From: Ficedula albicollis
Lineage: Eukaryota; Chordata; Aves; Passeriformes; Muscicapidae
Assembly: GCF_000247815.1 (NCBI RefSeq)
Contig: NC_021677.1
Location: 41,580,417-41,644,416, forward strand
DNA length: 64,000 nt
Reading direction: 5' to 3'
The notes below the pieces were generated by a model, which saw nothing but the letters and a program-made list of their open reading frames with translations, was not told the origin of the DNA and ran no database searches. A program made the translations under genes and the position numbers. Shown here piece after piece: positions 43,132 through 58,680 of the stretch (within the stretch, counting starts at the first letter, position 1; the number at the start of each line of letters is the position of its first letter).

Positions 43132-43270
43132 CAAGTGATAGCTCAGCTGGTTAGAGTACAGTGCTAATAACACTGAGGTTTGATCCTTGTGTGGGCCATT
43201 CACTTAAGAGCTGGACTTGATAATCCTTGTGAGTCCCTTCCTGCTCGGAATATTTTGTGAACTCTGTTAT
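43132..43270 (+). mobile_element. tRNA-Ile-derived SINE with CR1-like tail
   Basis: Bases 43132-43198 follow a tRNA-Ile gene: tagctcagctggttagagt gives the A box and D arm, ctaataa is the anticodon loop with anticodon AAT, ggtttgatcc resembles the B box, and gggcca matches the acceptor end. The body continues into ctggacttgataatccttg and gtcccttcctgctc, then tattttgtga, which resembles the 3' tail of avian CR1 LINEs. This tRNA-head, CR1-tail layout is that of songbird SINEs of the TguSINE1 type, thought to be mobilised by CR1. Decay in the acceptor stem argues against a working tRNA gene. Target-site duplications were not identified. Confidence 0.75.
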
Positions 43271-43716
43271 ATATATTTCAAGCTCTGAAGGTAAAAAACA
43301 ACAGTAGTTTTTCTGTCCCAAGTAAGGTGTACTTCATTCTAATCCTGACATCTATCACACTTTCAAGTGAACAATGACTCATGGTCTTTCATAATTCGTA
43401 TTTGTCACAGAAATCTAATTTAACCTCACAAATTCCCAAAGAGAAAAAAAAAATGTTTTGTAGGAGTTGCTATGCTTATATCACAAACAACATTGCTACA
43501 AACAAATTGCTAAATGTAACCTGCCTCACCTAAGGACCCACGATCCTGGAGTAAACCAACAATGTAAAATCATCAAACCCAGCAGAGAAGGAGTCAGAGG
43601 AATTACAGAAAGGACTTAGTAGTAGGAGCAAATTTAATGGATGAATTTGTGTAGTTTGCCTTGCTGCAGCAAGCAGATATGCTCAAAGGGGGACAAACTG
43701 CTGACTGAATAGACTT
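43271..43716. other. Intergenic DNA, nothing recognised
   Basis: AT-rich sequence following the SINE, with an A10 tract near 43444. No coding or RNA feature is apparent. Confidence 0.5.
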
Positions 43717-43804
43717 GGGACCCTGAGATAGGGAAATCCTTGGGGAAAGTAAACCAAAAGGGACCCTGAGATAGGGAAATCCTTGGGGAAAGGTAAAACC
43801 AAAA
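43717..43804. repeat. Two-copy ~43-bp tandem duplication
   Basis: The unit gggaccctgagatagggaaa and onward to ccaaaa occurs at 43717-43759 and again at 43760-43804. The second copy has two extra bases (gg and an extra a), so the copies differ only by small indels. Confidence 0.9.
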
Positions 43805-46800
43805 TTTTGTGCACCATGAAGCACATTGATGGACAAATGGAAAGTATCACTAAGAGAAAAACAGAGCAAATATGAAAAATATACTGGCAAAACCAATAGG
43901 TAGGTATATCTCAATGGACTCTTGTGCTGTGAGAGTGAAAGACAGCAATGTCATTTATCTGCTGGTGAAAAACCAGTAGCAGACTAGGCACTCCTCCTGC
44001 AGAATCAACAAAAGCAACACAAACTGCAGCTTGCACTCCAGCAGGAGAGACTGCTGCAAAGTACACTGGCATGGGGCCTGGGGGGTACTGCTGGACTGGC
44101 AGAAGGGGGTTTGGGCCAGCTTAGCTCAGGGCTGATGGAGCTAAAACACACAGGCACAGCTGGATCTCTGGATGCCTAATGCTGCTGCTGTAGAGGGTTA
44201 AAACTGAGTAGCTTCAGGAAACCTCCCCTCAACAAAGGAGGGCCTTGCAGTACAGGGAGTGTTGCAGTGTTGAGCTATTTGGCTCTTGTTCTGGCCAGGC
44301 TGAGACTGGCTCCAGAAGCATACTCTCATGGCATCTGGGCTGCATTACATTCATGGGGAATGTGCTCATTTACACCCAGGGAACATCACTACCTGTGTGT
44401 TCAGAGATGAAAATAGCCTTGGAATGACTTCCACAGGGCGTGCTGCTAGAGCTTAAATGGATTGCCACTCTGAGAATTCTTCCACAAGGAACATGATGGA
44501 GGAAGTGGCGTAGAGGCAATGAATTCATGTTAAATGATAGCATTTTGCTACTAGAGGTAAAGAAGAATTATTAGTCCTACACCAGCTTACAGAAGGTCCT
44601 CCAGAGAGCAGGGATACTCCAATGATACACAGCTGACATGCAAACTTGCACAAGGGAAGGGATTGTTCACTGGAGCATATACAGGTATGTGCCCATCATA
44701 TACAGATATATGTGCCATTTGAGACATGGAGCTGCTCAACAGAGCAGTTAAAGAAACTCCTGTGTAGTAAATGAGTGGTATAATGTTGAATTGAGACCAA
44801 ATGGCCTTAAAATTGTGTGGGAACTCCACTGTGAACCAAATGAAAAACCAAGAGAAGTCTGGTAACTACATTGCCAGGATTCCTGAGGGAACAACAACTT
44901 AAGAAGCTTAGTAAAAGAGCTATCCAGACCCAGACATCTTTAGGCATCAAAAAAGTTCCTGTATCAGTACACAGACTCTACAACCCTGAAACAGAACATC
45001 ATTGAGAAGTCTGTGTGGTAATGGGATGGGTCCCCAACAAACTCTAGAACTTCGTTTGGACAAGACCCTCACAAGAGGAAGGATGTGTGTGCTGCCAAGG
45101 ACTGATGCCTTTAATGTTTGCAGCAAGTAATATAAACATGGAGACTCTCAGAGTGCTGGGAAGGAATCAGGCAACTCTACAAAGCTCATCTGAGGAGGAA
45201 ATGGTTTGGAGCAGCCTACAGTTCCCACAGATTCAGATAAAGACGTGAGCATGAAGGTCCTGCTTCAAGCAGAGAAATAACCTTGCTCTAATCTGATCCC
45301 TTGCTTCTAAGGTTTGAAGAATTTTATTGGCTTTAAGTATCTTCCATCTTTTCTGAGCTGGAGGACGTATCTGACAGCTATGCATGTGCATAGCTGAATA
45401 CAACTGTATTTACACGTTCTATGCTGGAAGCATTATTTTCCTTAAAATATTAGAAAATAAACCTTTAATTTTTCGTATGTCCTCCAATAAATTTGCAACA
45501 GAAAGAAAATGTGATTTTTAAAGCTACTTTAACCTGATGTTATTGTTTTCAATTTAAGGTGTTATTAAGAACTTTTATTATTATATATTTTATGTTGTAA
45601 ATTATTTCCATAGCAATCTGATCATGTCACATATTCTGGGTTATAACTCAGAGAGAGAGGGGATGGGAAAAGCACAGAATGGAGACTACAGAACAAAACT
45701 TGTCCTGATTATTACCTGAATCTTGAATGTTCTTTTTAGTGCAATTTGTTTAAACAGTGTTTATTTGCAGGCAGTGTTGAGGATCCAGCCAGGCTGCACC
45801 TGCCTTCCCAGGCATGCTCAAACACAGCCTAGGATTGCACATCTTCAAGGGAGAGCAGGGTGGAGTTCCTTCAAATGACAGAACCTTCTGCAAGGAGGAA
45901 GCTTCAAGCTGTAACTTGCAAAATATGTACTGTAAAAATCCAGCCATCAGAACACGGAAGATCTATGCAGAGACCTGCAACTAATCACGCAAAAACCTGA
46001 AAGGAGCTGCTCCTTGTATTAGGCATGTGCAGTGCAGTTCTCAAGAAATGCTGTCATCAGTTCTAGCATGAGGAAAGACAGGTACAAAAGAGCATGAGAA
46101 TTTCTGCATTGCTTACTGCCTATTTAACTGTCACACAAGCCACTAGACATTCTATCAAGGCTGCTGACTAATGAATCTATCTTAGGCCAGGGGTCCTGGT
46201 TAGCACAATGTTGCTAGATATCCACAGATCACACAACTGATACTGTCCTTGATGCCTGCACCTCTTGCTGCCTCCCCTCCAGCAGAAATGGTGCAGTGAG
46301 CACAGCTGAATGAGTACAGCTGGATAAACAGAAAAGTTGACTGCTGGAAGAGCTGGGGGTTGGAGTCAGAGAACCACTCAAAACCACAGCAAATGTTTGT
46401 CAAAAATGAGTATATACACTTAGCAAGGTACAGCTCTTGAAAGGCTGCATCTTTTCGATAAGATACACAGCATAATCTTTCATTGCAGGAGATGGGATAC
46501 AATAAATATGCCAACTGGCCCTTCTTATCAAAGCAGTCTGAATTCTTCAGGGAGGAATTATCTTTACATGTTACAGGGAGTCAAGAATATCAACAATACT
46601 TGAGCAAGTAATAAAAAATACTCCAAAATTTACTGCTGCAGGAAGACAAGTGCTCTTTCAGTTGTTTTAATCTCAAATGTTTTACACTTTGTCTTTTTGT
46701 TCCACAGAAATCAGTTATAGACACTAAGAGAGTTCTAAGAGAAAATGTCTAGCATATCAAGTTAGATCAAATAAACTTCCAACACCTACAAGTCAGTGGC

Positions 46801-47560
46801 CTATATTTTCCAGTAGCAGACCAGATATTCAGGCTTCTCACTCCCTCCCTAATTTTGCCCCTAGCTCTTACATACATCAAACCTGCAAAAGTGTATTGTC
46901 CTTACTCCAACAGTGTGCCAGTCTGGACACGTTCAAATGAAAACCTGAGCTACGCTATGATCTTGTCTCTTGCTGCCATGATGTGTGCAGTGAAGAGTAA
47001 GATTGCCTTAGATAATCTGGAATATAGCAATTCACAGCAGCCCTGTCCCGTCTTTGATTTGGACGGGGTGTGCTTTCCATCATAGCCAAAGGGGAGCTCC
47101 TACCTCTGACACACAGGTATGCACTCTCCTTCACCCCAGCCCTCTGTATGTTGCATCAGCAAGAACAGCAACAGCCTCCAGCCTTGGAGCTATCAGAGGG
47201 AAGGACGCATGCACGCCACAGGCAACTGGCCTGGCACTGAACGTTGTTGTTCCCTAACACCTGTGTCACACAAGCGCTTTTCAGTTCAGCTGCACAGTTG
47301 TTGTAACAACATGCTTTTATTCCAGAGGAAGGGAGACTAGCATTTGGGGCAGTAACCAATGGCTATGATCTCCCTTGTTCCTATAGGCGTTTGCTGTGTG
47401 ACCCTGGCTCAAACACTTAAGAATACCCATCTGGAAAATGGATAAATTAATGCGGTAACTCGAGGAGTAGCTTCACCCTTTCCTAGGCACAGCTCTCAAA
47501 TATGGTTAGCAAAGTCCCAGGCAGCTTTACATAAAAAGCACTTGCTTAAGGAAGGGCAAA
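43805..47560. other. Intergenic DNA, no gene recognised
   Basis: No protein or RNA gene is supported. The 45.4-45.62 kb part is strongly AT-rich. The 44.4-45.3 kb part has a uniform purine-rich texture that might be an old, unrecognisable transposon, but I cannot name it. Confidence 0.45.
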
Positions 47561-49010
47561 ACGCTGTTTTGGCTTCAAACCGACTCGGGGCTGTTCCCCT
47601 GGAGAAGCCTCCTATGCCTCGCCAGTTTGGCAGCCCAGAAGCAGAAGCAGGCTGCTAAATCAGTGGTTTGCCTGAGGAGCGAGCGGAGGCTTGCAGCAGC
47701 ATGGCTGCTTTCTCTGCACATTCCTCTGGTGACGCTGCTTATTACCCAGCATGCAGATAACCCTGAGTCAAGGCTTTGGTATGAGCGGCGCTGCCAGGAG
47801 CTGCGTGCTTGGAATAGAGGGTTACAGTTTAAACCGAGGTGAAGCGCCGTCCCCAGCCAGCTGCACCCTGCCTGCCTCTCCTACTCGGCTGGAGTCAGCC
47901 ACCCCTTCACCTATTTGCAGAAAAGGAGCTTTCCAGTCCCTCCCCTCCACGCCATCGCTCACCCGGGGATCATTCCCATTGAGAAGCTCTCAGTCTAATA
48001 GTAATCCCGACGAATTTAGCTGCTGCTAATAAATCCCACCCTCTGCCCCTCCCAACCTGCCTCCATGCAAATCCATTTGTAGGTTACTTGAACAATAGCG
48101 GAGCTGTAATCAGCCCTCCCCTCTGGCAGCCTGCAGGGAGGGAGGGGAGGAGGATGATGACAGTGGGGAATTCTGCTCGGCTCCTTGAAGCTGCACAGAC
48201 ATGTTTCATGTCCCCGTTCCCAACCCCAGCGCAGAGGCGGGCAGGCAGGAGGGCAGGCGATCACATGGCTGTCTAGGTCGGCCCAACCCAGCGGCAACTG
48301 CATGCCCTGGCGACCCTCCCCAGCCCAGCCCGGTTTGATTCAGTTCGGTCCAGTCCCTGCCTAAGCTGCCATGCCGCAGCAGCGCCAAGCCGCTCCGCGC
48401 TGCGGTGGAGTTGCCAGGCTCAGCCTCCACTCCCTAAACAAAGTAAAGGGCCTTTGCGCTGGCCACAAAAAAAAGGAGAAAGATACCCCAGTGAAGCAGA
48501 CTTGAGCGAACGGGTGGCCTGGCACACCCAGTACTGCCGGGAGACCAGTGCCAGCCAGAGAGACAGGCGCAGCTCTCCATTATAGGGTCTTCGGGAGCGA
48601 CAGAAAACCAGAGTCTTCTCGCTGTTAAAGATGATCGTGTAGGAAGGGGGCGTTTTCCTGAAAATAAATTGCTATTGGCAGCAGTTCACATCTTTGCAAA
48701 GGGTCATAAAAGCAGCAGCGAGTGCATATGGCCGAGCAGGGCTACGGAGAGGGGGGAGGGCGGGGAGGGCTGTGAGCGGATGCCAAATCAGCTGAAACCT
48801 AAGAAGCTTGACCTTCCTCACCTCCACCCCTGCACCCACCGCCTCCAAAAAACCTTACAAGGACGCTTCGGGAAGGCAAGGCACACAGCAGCGAGGAGAA
48901 TGCAGCCTCAACGCGGCAACAGGCAGGGCTGTGTGGCTGTGTCGGTGAAGGGGGAGAGAGGACACTTCAGGGTAGCTGCGTCCACCTTCAGCAACGCAGA
49001 CTTGTACCAG
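47561..49010. other. GC-rich intergenic block, enhancer or promoter candidate
   Basis: GC content rises over this 1.4-kb segment, with CpGs concentrated at 48.22-48.42 and 48.74-48.96 kb. An octamer ATGCAAAT lies at 48065-48072 in a stretch of homeobox-like taat motifs. The plus-strand frame of 171 codons at 48669-49184 has no recognisable domain. The block resembles a conserved regulatory region more than an exon. Confidence 0.35.
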
Positions 49011-50967
49011 CATGGTTCATTGCAGTCAGACCTTGGAATCTACCTAGCCCCAAGTAGCTCAGCCAGTCCAACCAGTCAAAGACTGTACTGGCCAGACAGA
49101 CTTTTGGTAAGCATCCTCCCCCTCCCATTCACATGTCTAACTGCTCCCTTCTGCTGTTCACCCTACAGCTCCCTGAACGGCTGAGAGAGTGGGTTTGCTG
49201 TCAGAAACTTGAAATGACATGTAATCTCCCATGTTTCTTCTCATGGAGTTAGGCAAGTCCATTCCCAGGGAGAAGAACTGGATTCCTGCAGAGCCTTCCA
49301 GTCAGGGGTGGCAGCATGGGGCTGGGCTGCCCTGTGGCAAACACGTGGAGACAGAGATGTTTGTCTGGCTCATCAGAGGAGCCCTGTGGTAGCCTCAGTC
49401 AGTGCACACATGCCTAATTCTTCTTTTAAGACATACATCTGGGAAAAGACCTTGTATGCCGTTCTTTTCACATCACCCTATCAGCAGAGGCATTCCATTT
49501 CCCAAACTGCATTAGAGGCTTCAAGGCAGGGGCTGAAACAACAAAAGCTTGGTTACATGGTTTTCAGACACTTTGAAGATAAACCCAGCAGTGCGTGTTT
49601 CTATGCAGGAAGGTATAACCATGCCCTCTGTGTCTTCTGAGGGATGGCTGTAAGGACAACTCTGTAGGTACAGAGCTATGTTTTGGGTAGAAAATGCGTG
49701 CTGTAATGGATTCTGATGGCTGAACGCCAAGGGGGAAGCTGCTCTGCTTCAAGAATAGCCTTACAAGAGTCAGCACTACACTGACAGTTCAGTACTCTGC
49801 AGCAGATCTACAGGATGTGTCACTTTGGCAGAGAAAGAGGCTGCTAATGCACAACACAATCCATCCTACAATGAATGGAGAATGACTGCATACTGAAAAA
49901 AAAAAAATAAAAAAAAAGAAAATAGCAAGACCTAGGAAGAAGGGAAGCTGCAAGGCAACTACTGCATAGTAATCTGGGAACCTGAGAGCTCTGAAGACAA
50001 AGCCCTTTCCCTTGAGGGGGAGAAAACCTCAGCTCACAAGACACATAAAGAAGCAGACAACCCTTTTTCCAGTGACTGCCGCAGCCCTGCAAAGCTGTGC
50101 TGGCAGCCAGCCTATTTGAAGAGATTGCAGTTTCAAAACAATGTTAGTCCTGACTAGTTTGGGGAGGTGAGCATGCTCATATGCACAACATTGCTAAGCA
50201 AATAAAAAAGATAACAAGGTTTGTATTAAATTACACCAGTTACCATTGGTAAACTCAAGCTCCTGTTGGAACTGTGTAGTATTTTCTCCAAATGGACATA
50301 GCAGCTCTTCACTGCACAAACACATCTATCTCCAACTCACACACAGCTGCCAATGCTTAAAAACAAACATCCAGTGACACACATGTTCTAACCCATTTCT
50401 AAGAAAATAGGCTACAAGGCTATTAAAAGAAATGTCAAGAATAATCTAACACAAAAAAAAAAAAAAAAAAGCAAAGCAAAACACAACAACCCTCCCTGGG
50501 AAAATAAACCATTTAAATACTTCCCCATTACAAGAAGGAATGAAAGCACAATAAGTGACCACCTGGACAAATAAATTAACTTACACCATTTATTCAAGCA
50601 AACATTGGGCTGTACCTTAAATAACTGGCAAGTATGGGGGATGGGAGCATTACTGTAAAATACAGAAAGCAGCTGAATCTCTGTACATGAGACTCACTCG
50701 GCAGCTCCCTTTTCCTCCTCAAAAAAAGGTTACAACTTGTTTGTCAGCTGTGGACATCTTCAGAAAGATAAAAACCTATGGAGTGGGTTCAAAGAAATGC
50801 TGGCTAATATGCCCAGACTGGCTGCTTAATGAGCCAGAGTAAAAGAAAAGGTCACATGGTTACAAAAAACCTCCATACAACAAACACCCCGTAGCTATGG
50901 TTAACTTTAATTAACTGCAGTATTACAATTCACTTCAAGCTTATTTTCCACCTATGTCTACTGCGCC
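49011..50967. other. Intergenic DNA with A-rich tracts
   Basis: Two A-rich tracts are present, at about 49897-49922 and 50453-50470 (about 18 A). They could be retroposon tails or simple repeats, but no retroposon body is recognised next to them. A minus-strand AATAAA (tttatt near 50589) could serve a much longer alternative IRF2BPL 3' UTR; there is no further support. Confidence 0.4.
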
Positions 50968-51163
50968 TTACCTTTCCTTTGCCTGCTAAAAATCAATCTG
51001 ATCAGTCTCATAAGTGGGCTTACATTTCAAAAAATAAGAGCTTTCCAAAAACGATCTGAAATTTTTTACCTTTCCTTTGCCTGCTAAAAATCAATCTGAT
51101 CAGTCTCATAAATGGGCTTACATTTCAAAAAATAAAAGCTTTCCAAAAACGATCTGAAATTTA
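50968..51163. repeat. Two-copy 98-bp tandem duplication
   Basis: The unit starting ttacctttcctttgcctgct is present at 50968-51065 and 51066-51163. The copies differ at only a few positions (taagtggg/taaatggg, aataagag/aataaaag). A short additional echo, acgatctgaaattt, follows immediately. Confidence 0.9.
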
Positions 51164-52985
51164 ACGATCTGAAATTTTAAAAATCCACCAAATGGATCTT
51201 TTTCTAGCTATAACTACTGATAAATGATTTCAATATTACAGGAGTGGTTCTGTTTATATAAATCAGGGTATTCACGCTTCTGTGATATAATTAAATGTTG
51301 AATAGCCAGTAGTTCTTCTCTTTTAATGGCAATTGCATTCACACAGGAACATTACTTGTCCTTAAGTTTAAACTTGAATTTCAACCATGTGTACAATTTT
51401 TTTTCTCTGCCAGTCATGAGCTTACAATGTTAGTCTCCCTATCCCACAATTTAAAAATAAACTGCTGTGTGAGAATTGCATGCTTAGAAATAACTGAAAA
51501 CGGGATCAGTACAAATTCATACTCTTAAAAAACATGTAAGTTGTATCCAACAATTAAATAATAAAGGTTGACTCTAACAATTAACTCAAAACATTCTTTT
51601 TCTGCATTATTTCTTTGATCCATTACATAAGAACAGTATGTTTGGAGATTTTTAAGCACCGATATATCACTTGGCAGAAGAGAAATAAAGATATACACAC
51701 ACACAAAGTCATTGTCTGAAATCACAGATATAGTGATGTCAAATACTAAATCTCAAAACATAACAAACCCCACCCCCTCCCCACACACATGAAACAGCCA
51801 GAGTGTGTATCTATACAAGACTGCAAAGATCTGTAGGCACACTAAGCATATAGTCTCAAGGCTTCTACCATCCTTCCCATCAGGAATGCAAATCAAGTAT
51901 GTATTAAGACGAAGCAGATACCAAATGCCATTCAGACTTCCCTTTATATAACTACGGGGCTTTGGCAGAGGGGATCCTTACCATAGAGTAAAACTAAGAG
52001 CTCATAACCTATGATACTGTTGCATTTGGAGCAGCTCTATGTTCTGCTGGTCAAACTGCAAAGAATTTCTGCCCTGCTGCTGGTTTTATTTCAGGTTTTC
52101 ACCTCTTTCTTCCATTTGCCTCACTGGAAAGGACAAAGTTCACATTAGGTTTGTTTGCATTTTCTAGCTAGCATGAGGCCTGTGTATTTACTTTGCCTGT
52201 TGATCACTTAACAGGTATTACACTTCTCCCCTATCTCCAGAAAATGCCAATGTCACACAGCACAGTTAATTATACAAAGAATCACATATAATCATTGCCA
52301 AAAAGAAAGCATTCACTTCAGAGCTTAAAGGAAGCTTCCTCGCCTGAAAACACAATAAAGCCCCTGAACTGTTCATCAATCCAAGTTATGAAAAGCCAGT
52401 GCCAAAATAGGGTAGCAACCCACCAGCTGCAACACCAACTGTAGAAGCTGTTATTTCATGCTACCCTTTTTTGTGCTCTGTTCAGCTACAGTCCTGCCTT
52501 ACCATGAGTTTGTGGCTAATATCAAACTTTGACAACCACTCTTTAAAATCAACTAAAATTATTAACCACCTGATGCTGGGGCTTTTTTAGTGAAAAGAGG
52601 GCTTCATTTTAAATCTCAAGCCTTGTTAAATTGGGCAGGCAATGTATGCGTCCTGTACTGCAAACAGCTTGCAGCTGGAGAGCTGGTGGGGGGGGGAGGA
52701 GAAGGGAGGAGGAAATGAGATGCAGGAACAGTAAATAGAAAATGCTTAGTCAGCAACCGTTACTGCAACTTTAAAGGTGAAATGTAAATAGGCACAGTGC
52801 CAAGATTTAAGTAAGTTTGATAACACCATCAACATCATCATCTTACTACATATAAGTGAAAATGTGCATACAAGTGTCACAATTATCACAACGAACTGCA
52901 GACTCTTGGTATAATGGAGACCTTGAAAAAGGCAACATGGCTTGCGCATACTGCCTAAGCTTAGAGAAAAATAAAACTTGTTACT
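51164..52985. other. AT-rich DNA downstream of IRF2BPL
   Basis: No coding feature is seen. The region contains an octamer at 51886-51893, a short (AC)n patch near 51695 and a G10 run near 52689. It could be a distal 3' UTR extension of IRF2BPL or plain intergenic DNA. Confidence 0.45.
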
Positions 52986-53731
52986 CAAGAAGTATTAATA
53001 TCAATTGAATTTATTACAATTTACTAAGCTCCAAGGCACATTACAGTGTTCTGTTAACTACAGAAATGTATAAAGGACAAACAGAGCATGTTTCTCATGT
53101 ACAGCATTTTGCTCTACTGTTCAAAAGCATCCGTGCATCAATAAAAGCAAAAACAAAAAACACATGAAGATTAAAAACGTTCAGATCAATAGAAACAAAC
53201 TGAAACATTTTCCTTACAAACTTGCAACAAAAAAAATACCCTCCCCCCATAGCCACCCCACCGTTTTTCAACGAAAAAACAAAAACGGGGAAAAAAAAAA
53301 AAGTGAAAGACTAACACTCAGGGCTTGTAAAACGTAAGCTGTCACCATTTTTGTAGCAATTTTTTAGGCATCAACACTGGCCTTGGCAAAATTTTTTTTT
53401 TGTCTTTTGTGTTTTTCTTCTTCTTTCAGAGAAGTGCATACATTTACAAAAATACACACCAGCAGCAGGTAATCGCTAAGGGCTATTAACTTTGTACCTA
53501 GCCAACACACTGCCAAAGAAATGAGAACAGGTATTATGTAGTAACCAAACAATATTATATTCTGTTTAACAAAAACCAGCTCTATCCTTCAAATGAAGAA
53601 GAGTACATACCTTTGTTTCAAAATATAGAAACATACGACGAAAATAATGTCTATACATAAGACTAACTTTTGCAGTTTGTTATATTCACAATTCTACATC
53701 TTCAGGAGTCTGAAGGGATTGGATTTCTTAC
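52986..53731 (-). other. IRF2BPL: IRF2BPL 3' UTR (predicted)
   Basis: This AT-rich segment lies between the IRF2BPL stop codon and the first minus-strand AATAAA. It has several A- and T-rich tracts and no coding character. The end is placed about 20-25 bases beyond the signal at 53010-53015; the exact cleavage site is not determined. A UTR of about 740 bases is plausible for this gene, though longer forms using distal signals are possible. Confidence 0.55.
53010..53015 (-). terminator. Polyadenylation signal AATAAA for IRF2BPL
   Basis: Plus-strand tttatt reads AATAAA on the minus strand, about 720 bases after the stop codon and the first canonical hexamer met. It is followed on the minus strand by a U-rich stretch (TTTTATTTTTCTC near 52965-52980), as expected of a downstream element. 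Confidence 0.55.
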
Positions 53732-57362
<3,631 letters not shown>

Positions 57363-57453
57363 CTAGCCGCTTCTGTTTCCCTGCGCTCTCTAGCTCTCCG
57401 CTTGCTGCTGCTCCTCCTCCGGGAGGAGGCGGAGGTGCACGGAGGAAGATGGG

Positions 57454-57614
57454 NNNNNNNNNNNNNNNNNNNNNNNNNNNNNNNNNNNNNNNNNNNNNNN
57501 NNNNNNNNNNNNNNNNNNNNNNNNNNNNNNNNNNNNNNNNNNNNNNNNNNNNNNNNNNNNNNNNNNNNNNNNNNNNNNNNNNNNNNNNNNNNNNNNNNNN
57601 NNNNNNNNNNNNNN
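57454..57614. other. Assembly gap (161 N)
   Basis: A run of N separates a purine-rich segment (gaggaggcggaggtgcacgg) from a T9 tract. It lies within the presumed 5' UTR or core promoter of IRF2BPL, so the transcription start cannot be located. Confidence 0.99.
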
Positions 57615-57817
57615 TTTTTTTTTCCCCTGACTGCGCTTTCTAAGTTCAGATGTCTCGCTTTCGGGATTTTGTAAACCCGCGGTTCGCCCCGCTTTGCTTC
57701 CGTGACGGCTGCGCGGCTTTCTGCCACCGCGACTGTCGGTGGGATTCCCGTGCGCTCCGGCTGCTGAGGCAAATGGGGGATCCCGCCTTAATATCCGATT
57801 TCGTGTTTCTCTTTCAG

Positions 57818-57980
57818 TGATCTCAGTGACAGAATGACACAGTTTTTGTAAGCCTGTGACTGCATCAGAAGCTCTTCCACTTTTGATTTGTTTAAACCAG
57901 CCATGTTTGCCAAGTGTTTAAGGTTGGGCTGGGAAAGATAGTGCTGTGCATTGCTCAAGGGTGTAGGAGAGGCCAGGCAG
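57818..57980 (+). ncRNA. Possible divergent lncRNA internal exon
   Basis: On the plus strand a strong acceptor (tttcgtgtttctctttcag ending at 57817, with a branch-like ttaat near 57789) precedes 163 bases that end in a perfect donor, CAG|GTGAGT (57978-57986). All three plus-strand frames contain stops early in the interval, so the exon would be non-coding. Its position just upstream of IRF2BPL and in opposite orientation fits divergent transcription from the shared CpG island. There is no transcript evidence. The minus strand of the same DNA is open for 119 codons (58147-57788), with no family recognised. Confidence 0.35.
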
Positions 57981-58680
57981 GTGAGTAATCGCTGTGATCT
58001 CATCTCGCTAATGCAAAGGGACATAGGATTTCCCCGGCGTTGTGAGAACACGCGGCTTTTTTTTTTTTTTCCTCCCCTTTCTGCTATTTCCCCCTTTAAA
58101 TAGCCAGCTAACATTTGCATAACACTGTTAACAGGCAAATTACTCAAAACAACCTCGGTTCATGCAAATAAGCCGGAATTCATTCCACTGGGAGGAAAAC
58201 AAAATAAAACCCCCCGAAGCTTGCCTTCTCCCGCCCGCGGTCCCCGAAGTTGCCCGCTCCCCGCCTGGCCCCGCGGCCACGCCGGTGCCCGTGCTGGCCA
58301 GGAGGGGCTCTGCGGAACCCACTTTTGCTCTCGTTGCAGTCGGCGGCTGTTTTTGCAAACATCGGCATCGCTGCCTGCGTCCAAAGACTAATAAACTGTC
58401 ACTGCGGGGACGGGGTTCGGCCGGGACCCGGCGCGGTGCGCTGCGGGCGGCCACCGGCATCGCGTCACTGGCGCGCAGCCGGGCGCACGGTGCCCGCGGA
58501 GACAGCGCGCAGCGGGGGAGGGCGGCGGGGGGGGAAGCGCTCGCACGCCCGGCCAACGCGGAACCTCTCCCAGCTGGGCTGTGTTGGATGGATTTCTTCC
58601 TTTCAATACCTCTTCCTGATTCCTTTGTTGCGAGAAACGCCGAAACCCCCGTCCATTGCAGGTTTCCCTCAGCGCTTTAA

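Noticed and set aside
43132..43198. Functional tRNA-Ile(AAT) gene
   Set aside because: The acceptor stem does not pair well and the sequence runs directly into a CR1-like tail, so it is the head of a SINE.
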